The notes under the pieces are model-generated. The model saw nothing but the letters and a program-made list of their open reading frames with translations, searched no databases and was not told the DNA's origin. Shown one piece after another: positions 33,989-43,115 of a DNA stretch of 64,000 nucleotides; the stretch's first letter is position 1; the number at the start of each line of letters is the position of its first letter. Source of the stretch: Streptomyces viridiviolaceus (GTDB lineage Bacteria; Actinomycetota; Actinomycetes; Streptomycetales; Streptomycetaceae); the NCBI RefSeq assembly GCF_014650995.1, contig NZ_BMWA01000010.1, positions 42,241-106,240 on the forward strand, given 5' to 3'. A program made the position numbers and the translations under genes.

Positions 33989-35188
33989 TCAGCCCTCGTC
34001 GGGCACGGTGCCCGGACGGGCGTAGGTGCGGCCCTTCCAGGCCGCGCCGCGCCCCCGGTAGTGCTGCACCGCGGAGTCGACCGTCATCAGGAGGTACAGC
34101 GACGCGGTGAACGGCAGCAGGGGAGCGAGCCACAGCGGCTGCCGGTAGTACCGCAGCATCGGCACGTACGTCCCCGCCATCACCAGCCACGCCAGGGCGC
34201 CGAGAACCGCCGCCCCCGCGCTCCCGGTGACCGCGCCGACGGCCACCGCGGCCGGCGGCACCAGGTACACCAGCGTCAGACCGGTCACCGTGCCGAACAG
34301 CACCAGTGGGTTGTGCCGCAACTGGGCGTACGCGCTGCGCGAGACCATCCGCCACAGGTCGTGCAGCCGCGGGTAGGGGCGCACGCTGTCCACCAGGTCG
34401 GCCAGCCCCAGCCAGATTCGGCCGCCGCTGTCCTTGACGGCCCGGGCGAGGGCCACGTCGTCGATCACCGCGTGCCGGATCGCGTCCGGGATCCGGGCCC
34501 GCTCGGCGGCCTCGGAGCGCAGCAGCACGCAGCCGCCCGCCGCAGCGGCCGTCCGCGTCCTCCTCTCCCCCTTCTTCCCGGCCCGCTCCTTGCCGATCCG
34601 CCGGAAGGGGTACAGCTGTGCGAAGAAGTAGACGAAGGCCGGCACCACGAGCCGCTCCCAGGGGCTCTCGACGCGCAGGCGGGCCATCTGTGAGACGACG
34701 TCGAAGCCGCCCGTGCCGGCCGCGGACACCAGTTCCCGCAGACTGTCCGGCGCGTGGGCGATGTCGGCGTCCGTCAGCAGCAGGTACTCGGGCTCACACG
34801 CGCGTGCCAGGGCGATGCCGTGCCGCACCGCCCAGAGCTTGCCCGTCCAGCCCGTGGGCGGCTCGCCGGGCGAGGCCACGGTGAGCGGCAGACCGTGCTG
34901 CCGCCCGGCCAGCTCGCGCGCCAGCTCACCGGTGCCGTCCGTGCTGCCGTCGTCGATCAGGAAGACCTCCGCCCGCCCCGGATAGTCCTGGGCCAGCAGC
35001 GACGGCAGGCTCGCGGGCAGGACCGCCGCCTCGTCCCGCGCCGGGACGACCACGCACACGGAAGGCCACACGTCGGGTTCCCGGCGGGTCGGCAGCCTGA
35101 CGTCCGTACGCCAGAAGAAGCCCTGGGCGAGCAGCAGCCACAGCCACGCGGCGAGTGATACGGCGGCGGTCCACACAACGGCGCTCAC
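33989..35188 (-). CDS. Membrane glycosyltransferase family 2 (HpnB-like)
   Basis: A 399-residue GT-A glycosyltransferase. There is an N-terminal membrane helix, the nucleotide-sugar fold with VCVVVPARDEAAVLPASLPS, IDDGSTDGTGE and YLLLTDADIAHAPDSL (the DxD-like site), and PTGWTGKLWAVRHG. About three C-terminal membrane helices end the protein. The GWTGKLWA and DADIAH pattern is that of HpnB, the hopanoid-biosynthesis glycosyltransferase, but no hopanoid genes are here. The GTG start at 35188 is divergent from the racemase gene at 35246. Confidence 0.85.
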   Translation of the reverse strand: MSAVVWTAAVSLAAWLWLLLAQGFFWRTDVRLPTRREPDVWPSVCVVVPARDEAAVLPASLPSLLAQDYPGRAEVFLIDDGSTDGTGELARELAGRQHGLPLTVASPGEPPTGWTGKLWAVRHGIALARACEPEYLLLTDADIAHAPDSLRELVSAAGTGGFDVVSQMARLRVESPWERLVVPAFVYFFAQLYPFRRIGKERAGKKGERRTRTAAAAGGCVLLRSEAAERARIPDAIRHAVIDDVALARAVKDSGGRIWLGLADLVDSVRPYPRLHDLWRMVSRSAYAQLRHNPLVLFGTVTGLTLVYLVPPAAVAVGAVTGSAGAAVLGALAWLVMAGTYVPMLRYYRQPLWLAPLLPFTASLYLLMTVDSAVQHYRGRGAAWKGRTYARPGTVPDEG

Positions 35189-35245
35189 GTGCGCAGTCTG
35201 CCCCACCGGACCGGCCCGCCGCGCGGCATCGATTAAGGTGGCCGG

Positions 35246-36031
35246 GTGAAGATCGCGCTCATGGACTCCGGAATCGGTCTGCTGGCGGCCACCGCCGCGG
35301 TACGGCGTCTGCGGCCGGACGCCGATCTCGTGCTCTCCCTCGACCCCGACGGCATGCCCTGGGGGCCGCGGACGCCCGAGGACCTGACCGAGCGTGCCCT
35401 TGCCGTCGCCGAGGCCGCCGCAGCGCACCGGCCGGACGCCCTGATCGTCGGCTGCAACACCGCGACCGTGCACGCCCTGCCGACGCTGCGTGCCCGGCTG
35501 GAACCGGCCCTGCCGGTCATCGGCACCGTCCCGGCGATCAAGCCGGCCGCGGCCGGCGGCGGCCCCCTCGCGATCTGGGCGACGCCCGCCACCACCGGCA
35601 GCCCCTACCAGCGCGGACTCATCGAGGAGTTCGCCGACGGCGCGAAGGTCACCGAGGTGCCGTGCCCCGGGCTCGCCGAGGCCGTCGAGCACGCGGACGA
35701 GGCGGCGATCGACGCCGCCGTCGCCGCCGCGGCGGCACTGACCCCCGACGACGTGACGACCGTCGTCCTGGGCTGCACCCACTACGAGCTTGTCCACGAG
35801 CGCATCCGCGAGGCCGTGCAGCGCCCCGGCTTCCCGCCCCTCGTGCTGCACGGCTCCGCCGGCGCCGTCGCCGCACAGGCACTGCGGCGGATCGGTGCCC
35901 GGCCCGACCCGGGAGCCCCGGCCGAAGGCACCCTGACCGTCCTGCTGAGCGGACGCGAGGGCCTCCTGCCCGCGCCCGCCCTCGCCTACGAGGAGGGCAG
36001 GCTCCTCGGGGCGGCCAGCCCCGCGCGCTGA
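35246..36031 (+). CDS. Asp/Glu racemase-superfamily protein (glutamate racemase-like)
   Basis: A 261-residue protein with both catalytic cysteine motifs of the glutamate/aspartate racemase superfamily: VGCNTATVHAL near residue 70 and VLGCTHYELV near residue 175. The N-terminal substrate loop is MDSGIGLLAATAA. Glutamate racemase makes D-glutamate for peptidoglycan, but the sequence differs enough (DSGIGLL rather than DSGVGGL) that another racemase role is possible. GTG 35246 has an AAGGTGG box. It is a single gene. Confidence 0.8.
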   Translation: MKIALMDSGIGLLAATAAVRRLRPDADLVLSLDPDGMPWGPRTPEDLTERALAVAEAAAAHRPDALIVGCNTATVHALPTLRARLEPALPVIGTVPAIKPAAAGGGPLAIWATPATTGSPYQRGLIEEFADGAKVTEVPCPGLAEAVEHADEAAIDAAVAAAAALTPDDVTTVVLGCTHYELVHERIREAVQRPGFPPLVLHGSAGAVAAQALRRIGARPDPGAPAEGTLTVLLSGREGLLPAPALAYEEGRLLGAASPAR

Positions 36032-36122
36032 CCGCCGGCCCCGGCACCGGCGTCCCCTCGTCGCTCCGCGCACCCCGGTCGGCCCAGTCACCCTCCGCGA
36101 CGAGGTACCCGCGCAGCGAAAC

Positions 36123-36686
36123 ATGAGTAGTCTCGTAGCCATGAGGCATCGCCACGGCGAGAACGCCCCCATCCCGGACGTCTGGACCGGACGTGCCACC
36201 AACCGGGTCCAGTGGTTGCTGGCGCTCATCGGTGCCGCCTGCATGGCACTCGGCATCACCCTGGCCGTCGACTCGGCCTGGGAATCGGGTATCGCCCCGC
36301 TCGTCATGGCGGTCGTCGGCTGCATCGCGGCCGGTCTGCTGGTCCTCTTCGGCACCCTGGCGTTCGTGCACGTGGCGCTGAGAGTCGACCAGGAGTGCCT
36401 CGAAGTGCGCTGCGGCCACATCGGCGTACCCCGCCGGCGCATCCCGCTCTCCCACGTGGCCGGAGCGGAGTTCGCCCCGCTCGTCACCCCGCGTCACTGG
36501 GGCGGCTGGGGGTACCGCTGGCGTCCCGAGAAGGGCACCGCCGTGGTCGTACGGCGCGGCGAGGGCGTGATCCTGCGGCTCTGGGACGGCCACACCTTCA
36601 CGATCACCGTGGACGACGCCGAGGTGGCCGTACGGGTCATCAAGGAGCGCCTGCGCCCGAAGTCGCCGGGGCCGGCGGCGCACTGA
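36123..36686 (+). CDS. Small membrane protein with PH-like C-terminal region
   Basis: A 187-residue protein with two membrane helices (WLLALIGAACMALGITLAVD and VMAVVGCIAAGLLVLFGTLA). The soluble C-terminal part reads LEVRCGHIGVPRRRIPLSHV, HWGGWGYRWRPEKGTAVVVR and HTFTITVDDAEVAVRVIKER. This resembles bacterial PH-like membrane proteins of unknown function. The start is ATG 36123 or ATG 36141. Confidence 0.75.
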   Translation: MSSLVAMRHRHGENAPIPDVWTGRATNRVQWLLALIGAACMALGITLAVDSAWESGIAPLVMAVVGCIAAGLLVLFGTLAFVHVALRVDQECLEVRCGHIGVPRRRIPLSHVAGAEFAPLVTPRHWGGWGYRWRPEKGTAVVVRRGEGVILRLWDGHTFTITVDDAEVAVRVIKERLRPKSPGPAAH

Positions 36687-36713
36687 ACCACCGGGATCGG
36701 CATCGCGGACATG

Positions 36714-37787
36714 TCATGGGGTGAACCGGTCGCCGTGCGACCGTACTCCGGCCGCCCGCTCCGACGGTTCCTCCGCCGGCGGGCGGGCCGTGGCCAGCCC
36801 GGCGAGGAGCCCCGCCCCCACCGTCACCGCGGTGAAACTCAGCGCGTTGCCGACCGCGGCGATGGCCGCGAGACCGGTGAGAGCGACGCCCGCGGTGAGC
36901 GCGACCGGCGTGGGACGCGGTGAGCGCCACAGGGCGTACAGCACCCAGCCGAAGGCGGCACCGAGCAGGGCGAGGCCCACGATCCCCTGTTCGGCCGCCT
37001 GCTGCCACGCCGCCGAGTGTGGCCTGCCGTCGGGCGGCGACGCCTGGACCGCCGTCGCGCTCAGGTCCCCGAAACGCCCCGGTCCCACGCCGAGGAGCGC
37101 GTCCTGCCGCAGCAGCTCCAGGGCGTCGCCCCACAGCCGGACGCGATGGGAGGTGAGCCGGCCCTCCAGGGACGCCGCGAGTCCGTCCGGGACGAAGCGC
37201 TCCACGACGGCCCAGGTCAGACCGGTCACCAGCGCCGCCGCCAGACCCAGACCGGCGAGCGCCGCACCGCGGCCGCGCACCCGGCCGGCGGCGAGCGAGC
37301 ACAGCAGCACCGCGGCACAGGCGACGCAGCCGGCGACCGAGCCCAGCACGGCCGCCGTCACCGCGACGCCGGCGGCGATCAGGCGCAGCGCGAGCCGCGC
37401 GGCCGGCACCCGACTGGCCCAGGCCCCGCAGCACGCGGCGCCCGCCGACAGAGCCAGCAGCGCGGCGGTGGCACCGGCGTGCCCGAGCGGCGCGGTGATG
37501 CGCGGCCCCGGGGCCAGATGCGGAACCGCCACCGTCAGGGCGGTCCCGGCCAGCGCAGCGGCGCACGGGGCGGCGACCGGCAGGAGCGCGCCGAAGATCC
37601 GCCCCACGGCATGACCGGCGGCCACGGCCAGCACCGCGAGCAGTACGCCCTCGGGGCGCCCGTCGCGGGCGGTGGCCGTGATCAGCGACCAGGCGGCGCA
37701 GGCCCCGAGGATTGCCACGCCCGCCACGTCGCGTCTGACGTCGTCCGCTTCCCGGCCGTCCGCAGACGTCGTCCCTCTGGAACCCAC
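36714..37787 (-). CDS. O-antigen ligase-like membrane protein
   Basis: A 357-residue protein with about ten membrane helices. It has the Wzy_C/WaaL-type loop RVRLWGDALELLRQDALLGVGPGRF and PHSAAWQQAAEQGIVGLALL. That loop, with an Arg/His-rich external segment before GxGPGxF, marks enzymes that join or polymerise lipid-linked glycans. GTG 37787 has a GGGGGA box. The gene is divergent from lnt. No polysaccharide operon is adjacent, so the glycan is unknown. Confidence 0.8.
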   Translation of the reverse strand: MGSRGTTSADGREADDVRRDVAGVAILGACAAWSLITATARDGRPEGVLLAVLAVAAGHAVGRIFGALLPVAAPCAAALAGTALTVAVPHLAPGPRITAPLGHAGATAALLALSAGAACCGAWASRVPAARLALRLIAAGVAVTAAVLGSVAGCVACAAVLLCSLAAGRVRGRGAALAGLGLAAALVTGLTWAVVERFVPDGLAASLEGRLTSHRVRLWGDALELLRQDALLGVGPGRFGDLSATAVQASPPDGRPHSAAWQQAAEQGIVGLALLGAAFGWVLYALWRSPRPTPVALTAGVALTGLAAIAAVGNALSFTAVTVGAGLLAGLATARPPAEEPSERAAGVRSHGDRFTP

Positions 37788-38009
37788 CGTGTCCCCCGCC
37801 CCCGTCGCCCCCGACCCTGACGGGCCCCGCCGCCCGGCCGGATCGGGCCGTGCGACCGGGGCTCCGGCACACCGTAACGGCCGGTCGGCGGATTGGGGAC
37901 GCCCCGGCGCCCGGTTGTGCGGAAACGTTGCGGCACCGGTCCGCCGCGCAGGCCGCGGCCCCCGCCACCGTGCTGTCGGCGGCAAAGTCACGCGCCGTAC
38001 ACTCCGGGG

Positions 38010-39623
38010 GTGACCGTCACCGCAACCTCCGTCGGCGAGTCGGACCGGCTCGAGCCCCAAGCCGCGCCCGCGTCGCGTGCCGCCGCGCGGCTCATGCGCT
38101 TCCTCCCGGCCGTCGCGGCCGCGCTCTCCGGAGTGCTGCTCTACGTCAGCTTCCCGCCGCGCACCCTGTGGTGGCTGGCCGTGCCCGCCTTCGCCGTCTT
38201 CGGCGGGGTGCTGCGCGGACGCGGCTGGAAGGCGGCCCTCGGCCTCGGCTACCTCTTCGGCCTCGGCTTCCTGCTGCCGCTGCTGGTGTGGACCGGTGTG
38301 GAGGTGGGCCCCGGCCCCTGGCTCGCCCTCGTCGCGATCGAGGCGGTCTTCGTCGCGCTGGTCGGCGCCGGCGTCGCCGCGGTGTCCAGGCTGCCCGCCT
38401 GGCCGGTGTGGGCGGCGGCCGTGTGGATCACCGGAGAGGCCGTACGCGCGCGCGTTCCCTTCGAGGGCTTTCCCTGGGGCAAGATCGCGTTCGGTCAGGC
38501 GGACGGCGTGTTCCTCCCGCTCGCCGCCGTCGGCGGCACACCGGTGCTCGGGTTCGCGGTCGTCCTGTGCGGCTTCGGCCTGTGCGAGGCGGTGCGCCTG
38601 GCGGTCCGGGCCCGCCGCACCCGTGCCGTACAGCGGGGTGCGGCGGCAGCGGCCCTGCTCGGCGTGGCCGTACCCGTGGTGGCTGCCGTGGCCGCCCGGC
38701 CGCTGGTCAGCGACGCGGCGGAGGACGGCACCGCGACGGTCGCCGTGATCCAGGGCAACGTGCCCCGCGCGGGCCTCGACTTCAACGCCCAGCGACGGGC
38801 CGTGCTCGACTACCACGCGCGCGAGACGGAACGCCTGGCCGCCGAGGTGAAGGCCGGCAAGGCCGAGCAGCCCGACTTCGTGCTGTGGCCGGAGAACTCC
38901 TCCGACATCGACCCGTTCGCCAACGACGACGCCCGCTTCGTCATCGACCGGGCCGCCAAGGCGATCGGCGCGCCCATCTCGGTCGGCGGCGTCGTGGAGC
39001 GCGGCGGCAAGCTGTTCAACGAGCAGATCCTGTGGGACCCGGAGAAGGGGCCCGTCGACACCTATGACAAGCGCCAGATCCAGCCGTTCGGCGAGTACCT
39101 CCCGCTGCGCCCGCTCATCGGGGCGATCAACGAGAACTGGACGTCGATGGTCCGCCAGGACTTCAGCCGGGGCACCGAGCCGGGCGTGTTCGCCATGCCC
39201 GGCGCCACGGTCGGCCTGGTCACCTGTTACGAGGCCGCCTTCGACTGGGCCGTGCGCTCCGAGGTCACCGACGGCGCTCAGATGATCTCCGTACCGAGCA
39301 ACAACGCGACGTTCGACCGCAGCGAGATGACCTACCAGCAGCTCGCCATGTCCCGCATCCGCGCGGTCGAGCACAGCCGGACCGTCACCGTACCGGTGAC
39401 CAGCGGAGTCAGCGCGATCATCATGCCGGACGGCAGGATCACCCAGAAAACCGGCATGTACGTGGCGGACTCACTGGTCCAGGAGGTGCCGCTGCGCTCC
39501 TCCAGGACGCCCGCGACGGAGCTGGGCGTGGTGCCGGAGATCGCCCTGGTGCTGGTCGCGGCGGGCGGGCTCGGCTGGGCCGTCGGTGCGGGTGTGCGCG
39601 GGCGACGCGCCCGTGACGTGTAG
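38010..39623 (+). CDS. lnt: Apolipoprotein N-acyltransferase
   Basis: A 537-residue enzyme with about six N-terminal membrane helices, then a nitrilase-fold domain exposed outside the membrane. The catalytic triad is visible: Glu295 in WPENSSD, Lys354 in YDKRQIQPFGEYLP, Cys406 in TCYEAAF. Lnt adds the third acyl chain to the N-terminal cysteine of lipoproteins. FEGFPWGKIAF, a typical Lnt loop, lies near residue 152. The start is GTG 38010, with only a weak ribosome binding site. Confidence 0.93.
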   Translation: MTVTATSVGESDRLEPQAAPASRAAARLMRFLPAVAAALSGVLLYVSFPPRTLWWLAVPAFAVFGGVLRGRGWKAALGLGYLFGLGFLLPLLVWTGVEVGPGPWLALVAIEAVFVALVGAGVAAVSRLPAWPVWAAAVWITGEAVRARVPFEGFPWGKIAFGQADGVFLPLAAVGGTPVLGFAVVLCGFGLCEAVRLAVRARRTRAVQRGAAAAALLGVAVPVVAAVAARPLVSDAAEDGTATVAVIQGNVPRAGLDFNAQRRAVLDYHARETERLAAEVKAGKAEQPDFVLWPENSSDIDPFANDDARFVIDRAAKAIGAPISVGGVVERGGKLFNEQILWDPEKGPVDTYDKRQIQPFGEYLPLRPLIGAINENWTSMVRQDFSRGTEPGVFAMPGATVGLVTCYEAAFDWAVRSEVTDGAQMISVPSNNATFDRSEMTYQQLAMSRIRAVEHSRTVTVPVTSGVSAIIMPDGRITQKTGMYVADSLVQEVPLRSSRTPATELGVVPEIALVLVAAGGLGWAVGAGVRGRRARDV

Positions 39624-39691
39624 CCGTACGCCCGCCGCACGCCTCTCGGCATCGCCGGGAGCGGCCCGACCGGCCCGTTAGGGTCGGACGC

Positions 39692-40171
39692 ATGGCTACT
39701 CCCGACTTCATCACCACCCTCCGCTCCACTGCCGGAAACCAGTTGCTCTGGCTCCCCGGAGTCACTGCCGTCGTCTTCGACGACGACGGCAGAGTGCTGC
39801 TGGGCCGGCGGTCCGACACAGGGCGTTGGGCGCTGATCGGGGGCATCCCGGAACCGGGAGAGCAGCCCGCCGCCTGCGCGGTGCGCGAGGTGGAGGAGGA
39901 GACCGCCGTACGGTGTGTCGTCGAGCGGGTGGTCCTCGTCCAGGCGCTGAACCCGGTCACGTACGACAACGGCGACGTCTGCCAGTTCATGGACATCACG
40001 TTCCGCTGCCGGGCCGTCGGCGGCGAGGCCCGGGTAAACGACGACGAGTCGCTCGACGTGGGCTGGTTCGCGGTCGACGCCCTGCCGGACCTCAACGAGT
40101 TCGGGCGGTTCCGGATCAAGCAGGCGCTGGCCGACGCCCCCACATGGTTCGACCCCACCGATTCCGCCTGA
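39692..40171 (+). CDS. Nudix hydrolase
   Basis: A 159-residue Nudix protein. The Nudix box spans residues 50-72, with GIPEPGEQPAACAVREVEEE followed by TAV, so the usual final Gly is Ala. The acidic metal-binding residues REVEEE are intact. These enzymes hydrolyse nucleoside diphosphates linked to another group. The substrate cannot be told from sequence. It is a single gene with an ATG start. Confidence 0.9.
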   Translation: MATPDFITTLRSTAGNQLLWLPGVTAVVFDDDGRVLLGRRSDTGRWALIGGIPEPGEQPAACAVREVEEETAVRCVVERVVLVQALNPVTYDNGDVCQFMDITFRCRAVGGEARVNDDESLDVGWFAVDALPDLNEFGRFRIKQALADAPTWFDPTDSA

Positions 40172-40225
40172 ACTATGGGGCGTGCCCACATGGGGTGTGG
40201 GGCGGGGGCTGCCTAGGGTCGGACC

Positions 40226-41026
40226 ATGACCTCGCCCAGCGTCCTCCCGGCCCCTCACGCCTCCTCGCTCGACCTCGGCGGCCGCACCGCCCTTGTCACC
40301 GGCGCCGCCGGCGGCATCGGCCGTGCCTGCGCGCTGCGGCTGGCCGCCGCCGGAGCCAAGGTCAGAGCGGTGGACCGGGACGCCGCCGGCCTGGACGCGC
40401 TCGCCGAACGAGCCGGTGACCTGGCGGGCACCGTCGAACCGCACGTCCTGGACCTGACCGACCTGGACGCCGCCGAACTCGCGGCCGCCGGCACCGACGT
40501 CCTGGTCAACAACGCCGGACTGCAGCTCGTGCGGCCCCTGGAGGACTTCCCCCCGGACGTCTTCCACACCGTGCTCACCGTGATGCTGGAGGCGCCCTTC
40601 CGCCTCATCCGCGGCGCCCTGCCCCACATGTACGGGCAGGGCTGGGGCCGCATCGTCAACGTCTCCTCCGTCCACGGCCTGCGTGCCTCCGCCTACAAGG
40701 CGGCCTACGTGTCCGCCAAGCACGGACTGGAGGGACTGTCCAAGACCGCCGCCCTCGAAGGCGCCGCCCACGGCGTCACCTCCAACTGCGTGAACCCCGC
40801 CTACGTACGCACACCCCTGGTGGAGCGGCAGATCGCCGACCAGGCCCGGGCCCACGGCATTCCCGAGGAGCAGGTGCTCACGGAGGTGATGCTGCGGGAC
40901 AGCGCCGTACGGCGGCTGATCGAACCGGAGGAGGTCGCCGAGGCCGTGGCGTACCTGTGCAGCCCGCAGGCGTCCTTCGTCACCGGCACCTCGCTCGTCC
41001 TGGACGGCGGCTGGACCGCGCACTGA
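40226..41026 (+). CDS. bdhA: 3-hydroxybutyrate dehydrogenase (SDR)
   Basis: A 266-residue short-chain dehydrogenase. It has TALVTGAAGGIGRACALRLA (NAD-binding), NNAGLQ, the catalytic Ser-Tyr-Lys in VNVSSVHGLRASAYKAAYVS with YVSAKHG, and C-terminal FVTGTSLVLDGGW. VNPAYVRTPLVERQIADQA and RDSAVRRLIEPEEVAEAVAY are diagnostic of D-3-hydroxybutyrate dehydrogenase. It interconverts 3-hydroxybutyrate and acetoacetate. It is followed by a PucR/CdaR-type regulator and, convergently, a metabolite:proton symporter, which fits uptake and use of hydroxybutyrate. Confidence 0.9.
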   Translation: MTSPSVLPAPHASSLDLGGRTALVTGAAGGIGRACALRLAAAGAKVRAVDRDAAGLDALAERAGDLAGTVEPHVLDLTDLDAAELAAAGTDVLVNNAGLQLVRPLEDFPPDVFHTVLTVMLEAPFRLIRGALPHMYGQGWGRIVNVSSVHGLRASAYKAAYVSAKHGLEGLSKTAALEGAAHGVTSNCVNPAYVRTPLVERQIADQARAHGIPEEQVLTEVMLRDSAVRRLIEPEEVAEAVAYLCSPQASFVTGTSLVLDGGWTAH

Positions 41027-41029
41027 GCG

Positions 41030-41056
41030 GCGGCCGGCCCCGGCCGCCCGGGTTTT
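41030..41056 (+). terminator. Hairpin with short T-run after bdhA
   Basis: GCGGCCGG and CCGGCCGC (41030-41037 and 41040-41047) pair around a 2-base centre. They are followed by CCGGGTTTT, giving a classical intrinsic terminator shape four bases after the bdhA stop. Confidence 0.55.
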
Positions 41057-41095
41057 CCACAGGGCTGCCGGGGCGGCCGTGCGATGAGGAATCCT

Positions 41096-43072
41096 GTGAG
41101 CATGTCTCGCGATCACGTGCAGTCCGCCGAGCGTTCCGCCCGCACCGCCGAAGCGGCGGCCGGCGATGCCTCCGGCCCGGCTCCCGCCGGCGCCGAGGCG
41201 CCGTTTCTGGAGCTGCTGGCCCGGGGCGCCTCGGCGGACGCCTACGAGCAGCCGGTGCTGCTCGCCCGCGCCGAGGGAGGACCGGCCGAGCGGATCGCCG
41301 CGCTGGAGCGGGCCAAGCTGCTCGCGCTGCGCGTGCGCTCGGAGCTGGAGGGCCGGCGCCGGCGCGAGGCCGAGCTGTCCGCCCTGTTCGAGACGGCCCA
41401 CGACCTGGCCGGACTGCGCGACCTGGACGCCGTACTGCGGGCGATCGTGCAGCGGGCCCGCTCACTGCTCGGCACCGACGTGGCCTACCTCAGCCTCAAC
41501 GACCCGGACCGGGGCGACACGTACATGCGCGTCACCGAGGGCTCGGTCGCGGCCCGTTTCCAGCAGCTGCGCCTCGGCATGGGGGAGGGCCTCGGTGGCC
41601 TGGTCGCCCAGACGGCCCGCCCCTACGTCACCGACGACTACTTCAAGGACGCCCGATTCCAGCACACCCGCACCATCGACGCGGGCGTGCGGGACGAGGG
41701 GCTCGTCGCGATCCTCGGCGTGCCTTTGATGCTCGGCCACCACGTCATCGGCGTGCTGTTCGCCGCCGACCGGCGGGCCCGCGTCTTCGAGCGGGAGCAG
41801 ATCGCCCTGCTCGGATCCTTCGCAGCCCTCGCCGCGGCCGCCATCGACACCGCCAACCTGCTCGCCGAGACCCGCTCCGCCCTCGCCGGCCTGGAGCGGG
41901 CCAACGAGATCATCCGCGACCGCAGCGGTGTCATCGAGCGCGCCTCCGACGTCCACGACCGGCTCGCCGAACTCGTCCTGCGCGGCGGCGGGGTCCACGA
42001 CGTGGCCGCCGCCGTCTCCCAGGTCCTCGACGGCACCGTCGAGTTCGCCGAGGCCGCCGCCGCACCGGCCGGCGCCCTGGAGGCGTCCCGCGCCGAGGGA
42101 CACGCGGTGCGGCACCAGGACGACTGGATCGCCGCCGTCGCCGCCGGCGGCGAACTGCTCGGCGCGCTCGTGCTGCGCGGCCACCCCGGGCTCGACCCCG
42201 TCGACCAGCGCACCCTGGAACGCGCCGCGATGGTCACCTCCCTGCTGCTGCTCGCCCGGCGGTCCGCCGCCGAGGCCGAACAACGCGTCCGCGGTGAGCT
42301 GCTGGACGACCTCCTCGACGCCCGCGACCGCGACCCGCGCCTGCTGCGCGAGCGCGCCGCCAGGCTGCACGCCGACCTCGACGCCACCCACGTCGTCCTC
42401 GCCGCCCGCCTCGACGCCCCCGCGGCCGACGCCGACCACGAGGCGGACGCCCGCAGACGCCTGTGGGCCGCGGCCTCCCACCTCGCGGCGACCCGGCACG
42501 GCCTGGCCGCCGCCCGCGACGGCGGCACGGTGCTGCTGCTGCCGCTCGGCACCCGGGACGGTGCCGCCGACCTCGCCCGCCGCACCGCCCGGCAGCTCGG
42601 CACGGCCGTCCACGAGGCCGTCACGGTCGGTGCCTCCGCGCCCGTCGAGGAACTCGCGACCCGTCCCGACACCGTGGCCGCCGCGTACACCGAGGCCCGA
42701 CGGTGTCTGGACGCGCTGCGGGTGCTGGGGCGCTCGGGAGACGGTGCCGCCGCCGAGGACTTCGGGTTCCTCGGACTGCTCCTGGCCGGGGACCGGGACA
42801 TCGCGGGCTTCGTCGACCGCACCATCGGCCAGGTCGTGGCGTACGACGAGCGGCGCGGCACGGAGCTGGTGCGCACCCTCGACGCGTACTTCGCCTGCGG
42901 GATGAGCCCGGCCCGCACCAAGGAGGAGCTGCACGTCCACGTGAACACGGTCGCCCAGCGCCTGGAACGGGTCGGCCGCCTGCTCGGCGAGGACTGGCAG
43001 AGCCCCGCGCGGGTGCTGGAGATACAACTCGCCCTGCGGCTGCACCGGTTGTCGGCACCCGCACAGCACTGA
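41096..43072 (+). CDS. GAF-domain PucR/CdaR-family transcriptional regulator
   Basis: A 658-residue regulator. After an Ala-rich start and a coiled segment (ERIAALERAKLLALRVRSEL), a GAF sensor spans about residues 105-260: VLRAIVQRARSLLGTDVAYL, GMGEGLGGLVAQTARPYVTD, and IAILGVPLMLG-type core read as LVAILGVPLMLGHHVIGVLF. A GGDEF-like PucR middle region follows. The C-terminal PucR helix-turn-helix is RTKEELHVHVNTVAQRLERV. Its position after bdhA suggests control of hydroxybutyrate use. GTG 41096 has a GAGGA box five bases upstream; ATG 41102 is the alternative. Confidence 0.87.
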   Translation: MSMSRDHVQSAERSARTAEAAAGDASGPAPAGAEAPFLELLARGASADAYEQPVLLARAEGGPAERIAALERAKLLALRVRSELEGRRRREAELSALFETAHDLAGLRDLDAVLRAIVQRARSLLGTDVAYLSLNDPDRGDTYMRVTEGSVAARFQQLRLGMGEGLGGLVAQTARPYVTDDYFKDARFQHTRTIDAGVRDEGLVAILGVPLMLGHHVIGVLFAADRRARVFEREQIALLGSFAALAAAAIDTANLLAETRSALAGLERANEIIRDRSGVIERASDVHDRLAELVLRGGGVHDVAAAVSQVLDGTVEFAEAAAAPAGALEASRAEGHAVRHQDDWIAAVAAGGELLGALVLRGHPGLDPVDQRTLERAAMVTSLLLLARRSAAEAEQRVRGELLDDLLDARDRDPRLLRERAARLHADLDATHVVLAARLDAPAADADHEADARRRLWAAASHLAATRHGLAAARDGGTVLLLPLGTRDGAADLARRTARQLGTAVHEAVTVGASAPVEELATRPDTVAAAYTEARRCLDALRVLGRSGDGAAAEDFGFLGLLLAGDRDIAGFVDRTIGQVVAYDERRGTELVRTLDAYFACGMSPARTKEELHVHVNTVAQRLERVGRLLGEDWQSPARVLEIQLALRLHRLSAPAQH

Positions 43073-43098
43073 CCCCCGTACGCGCGGGCGTACGGGGG
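43073..43098. terminator. Bidirectional hairpin terminator
   Basis: A perfect 10-bp stem (43073-43082 with 43089-43098) closes a 6-base loop, directly after the regulator stop. It lies 17 bp from the end of the convergent symporter gene. It can serve both transcripts. Confidence 0.8.
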
Positions 43099-43115
43099 CC
43101 GGTGGCGGCGGACAC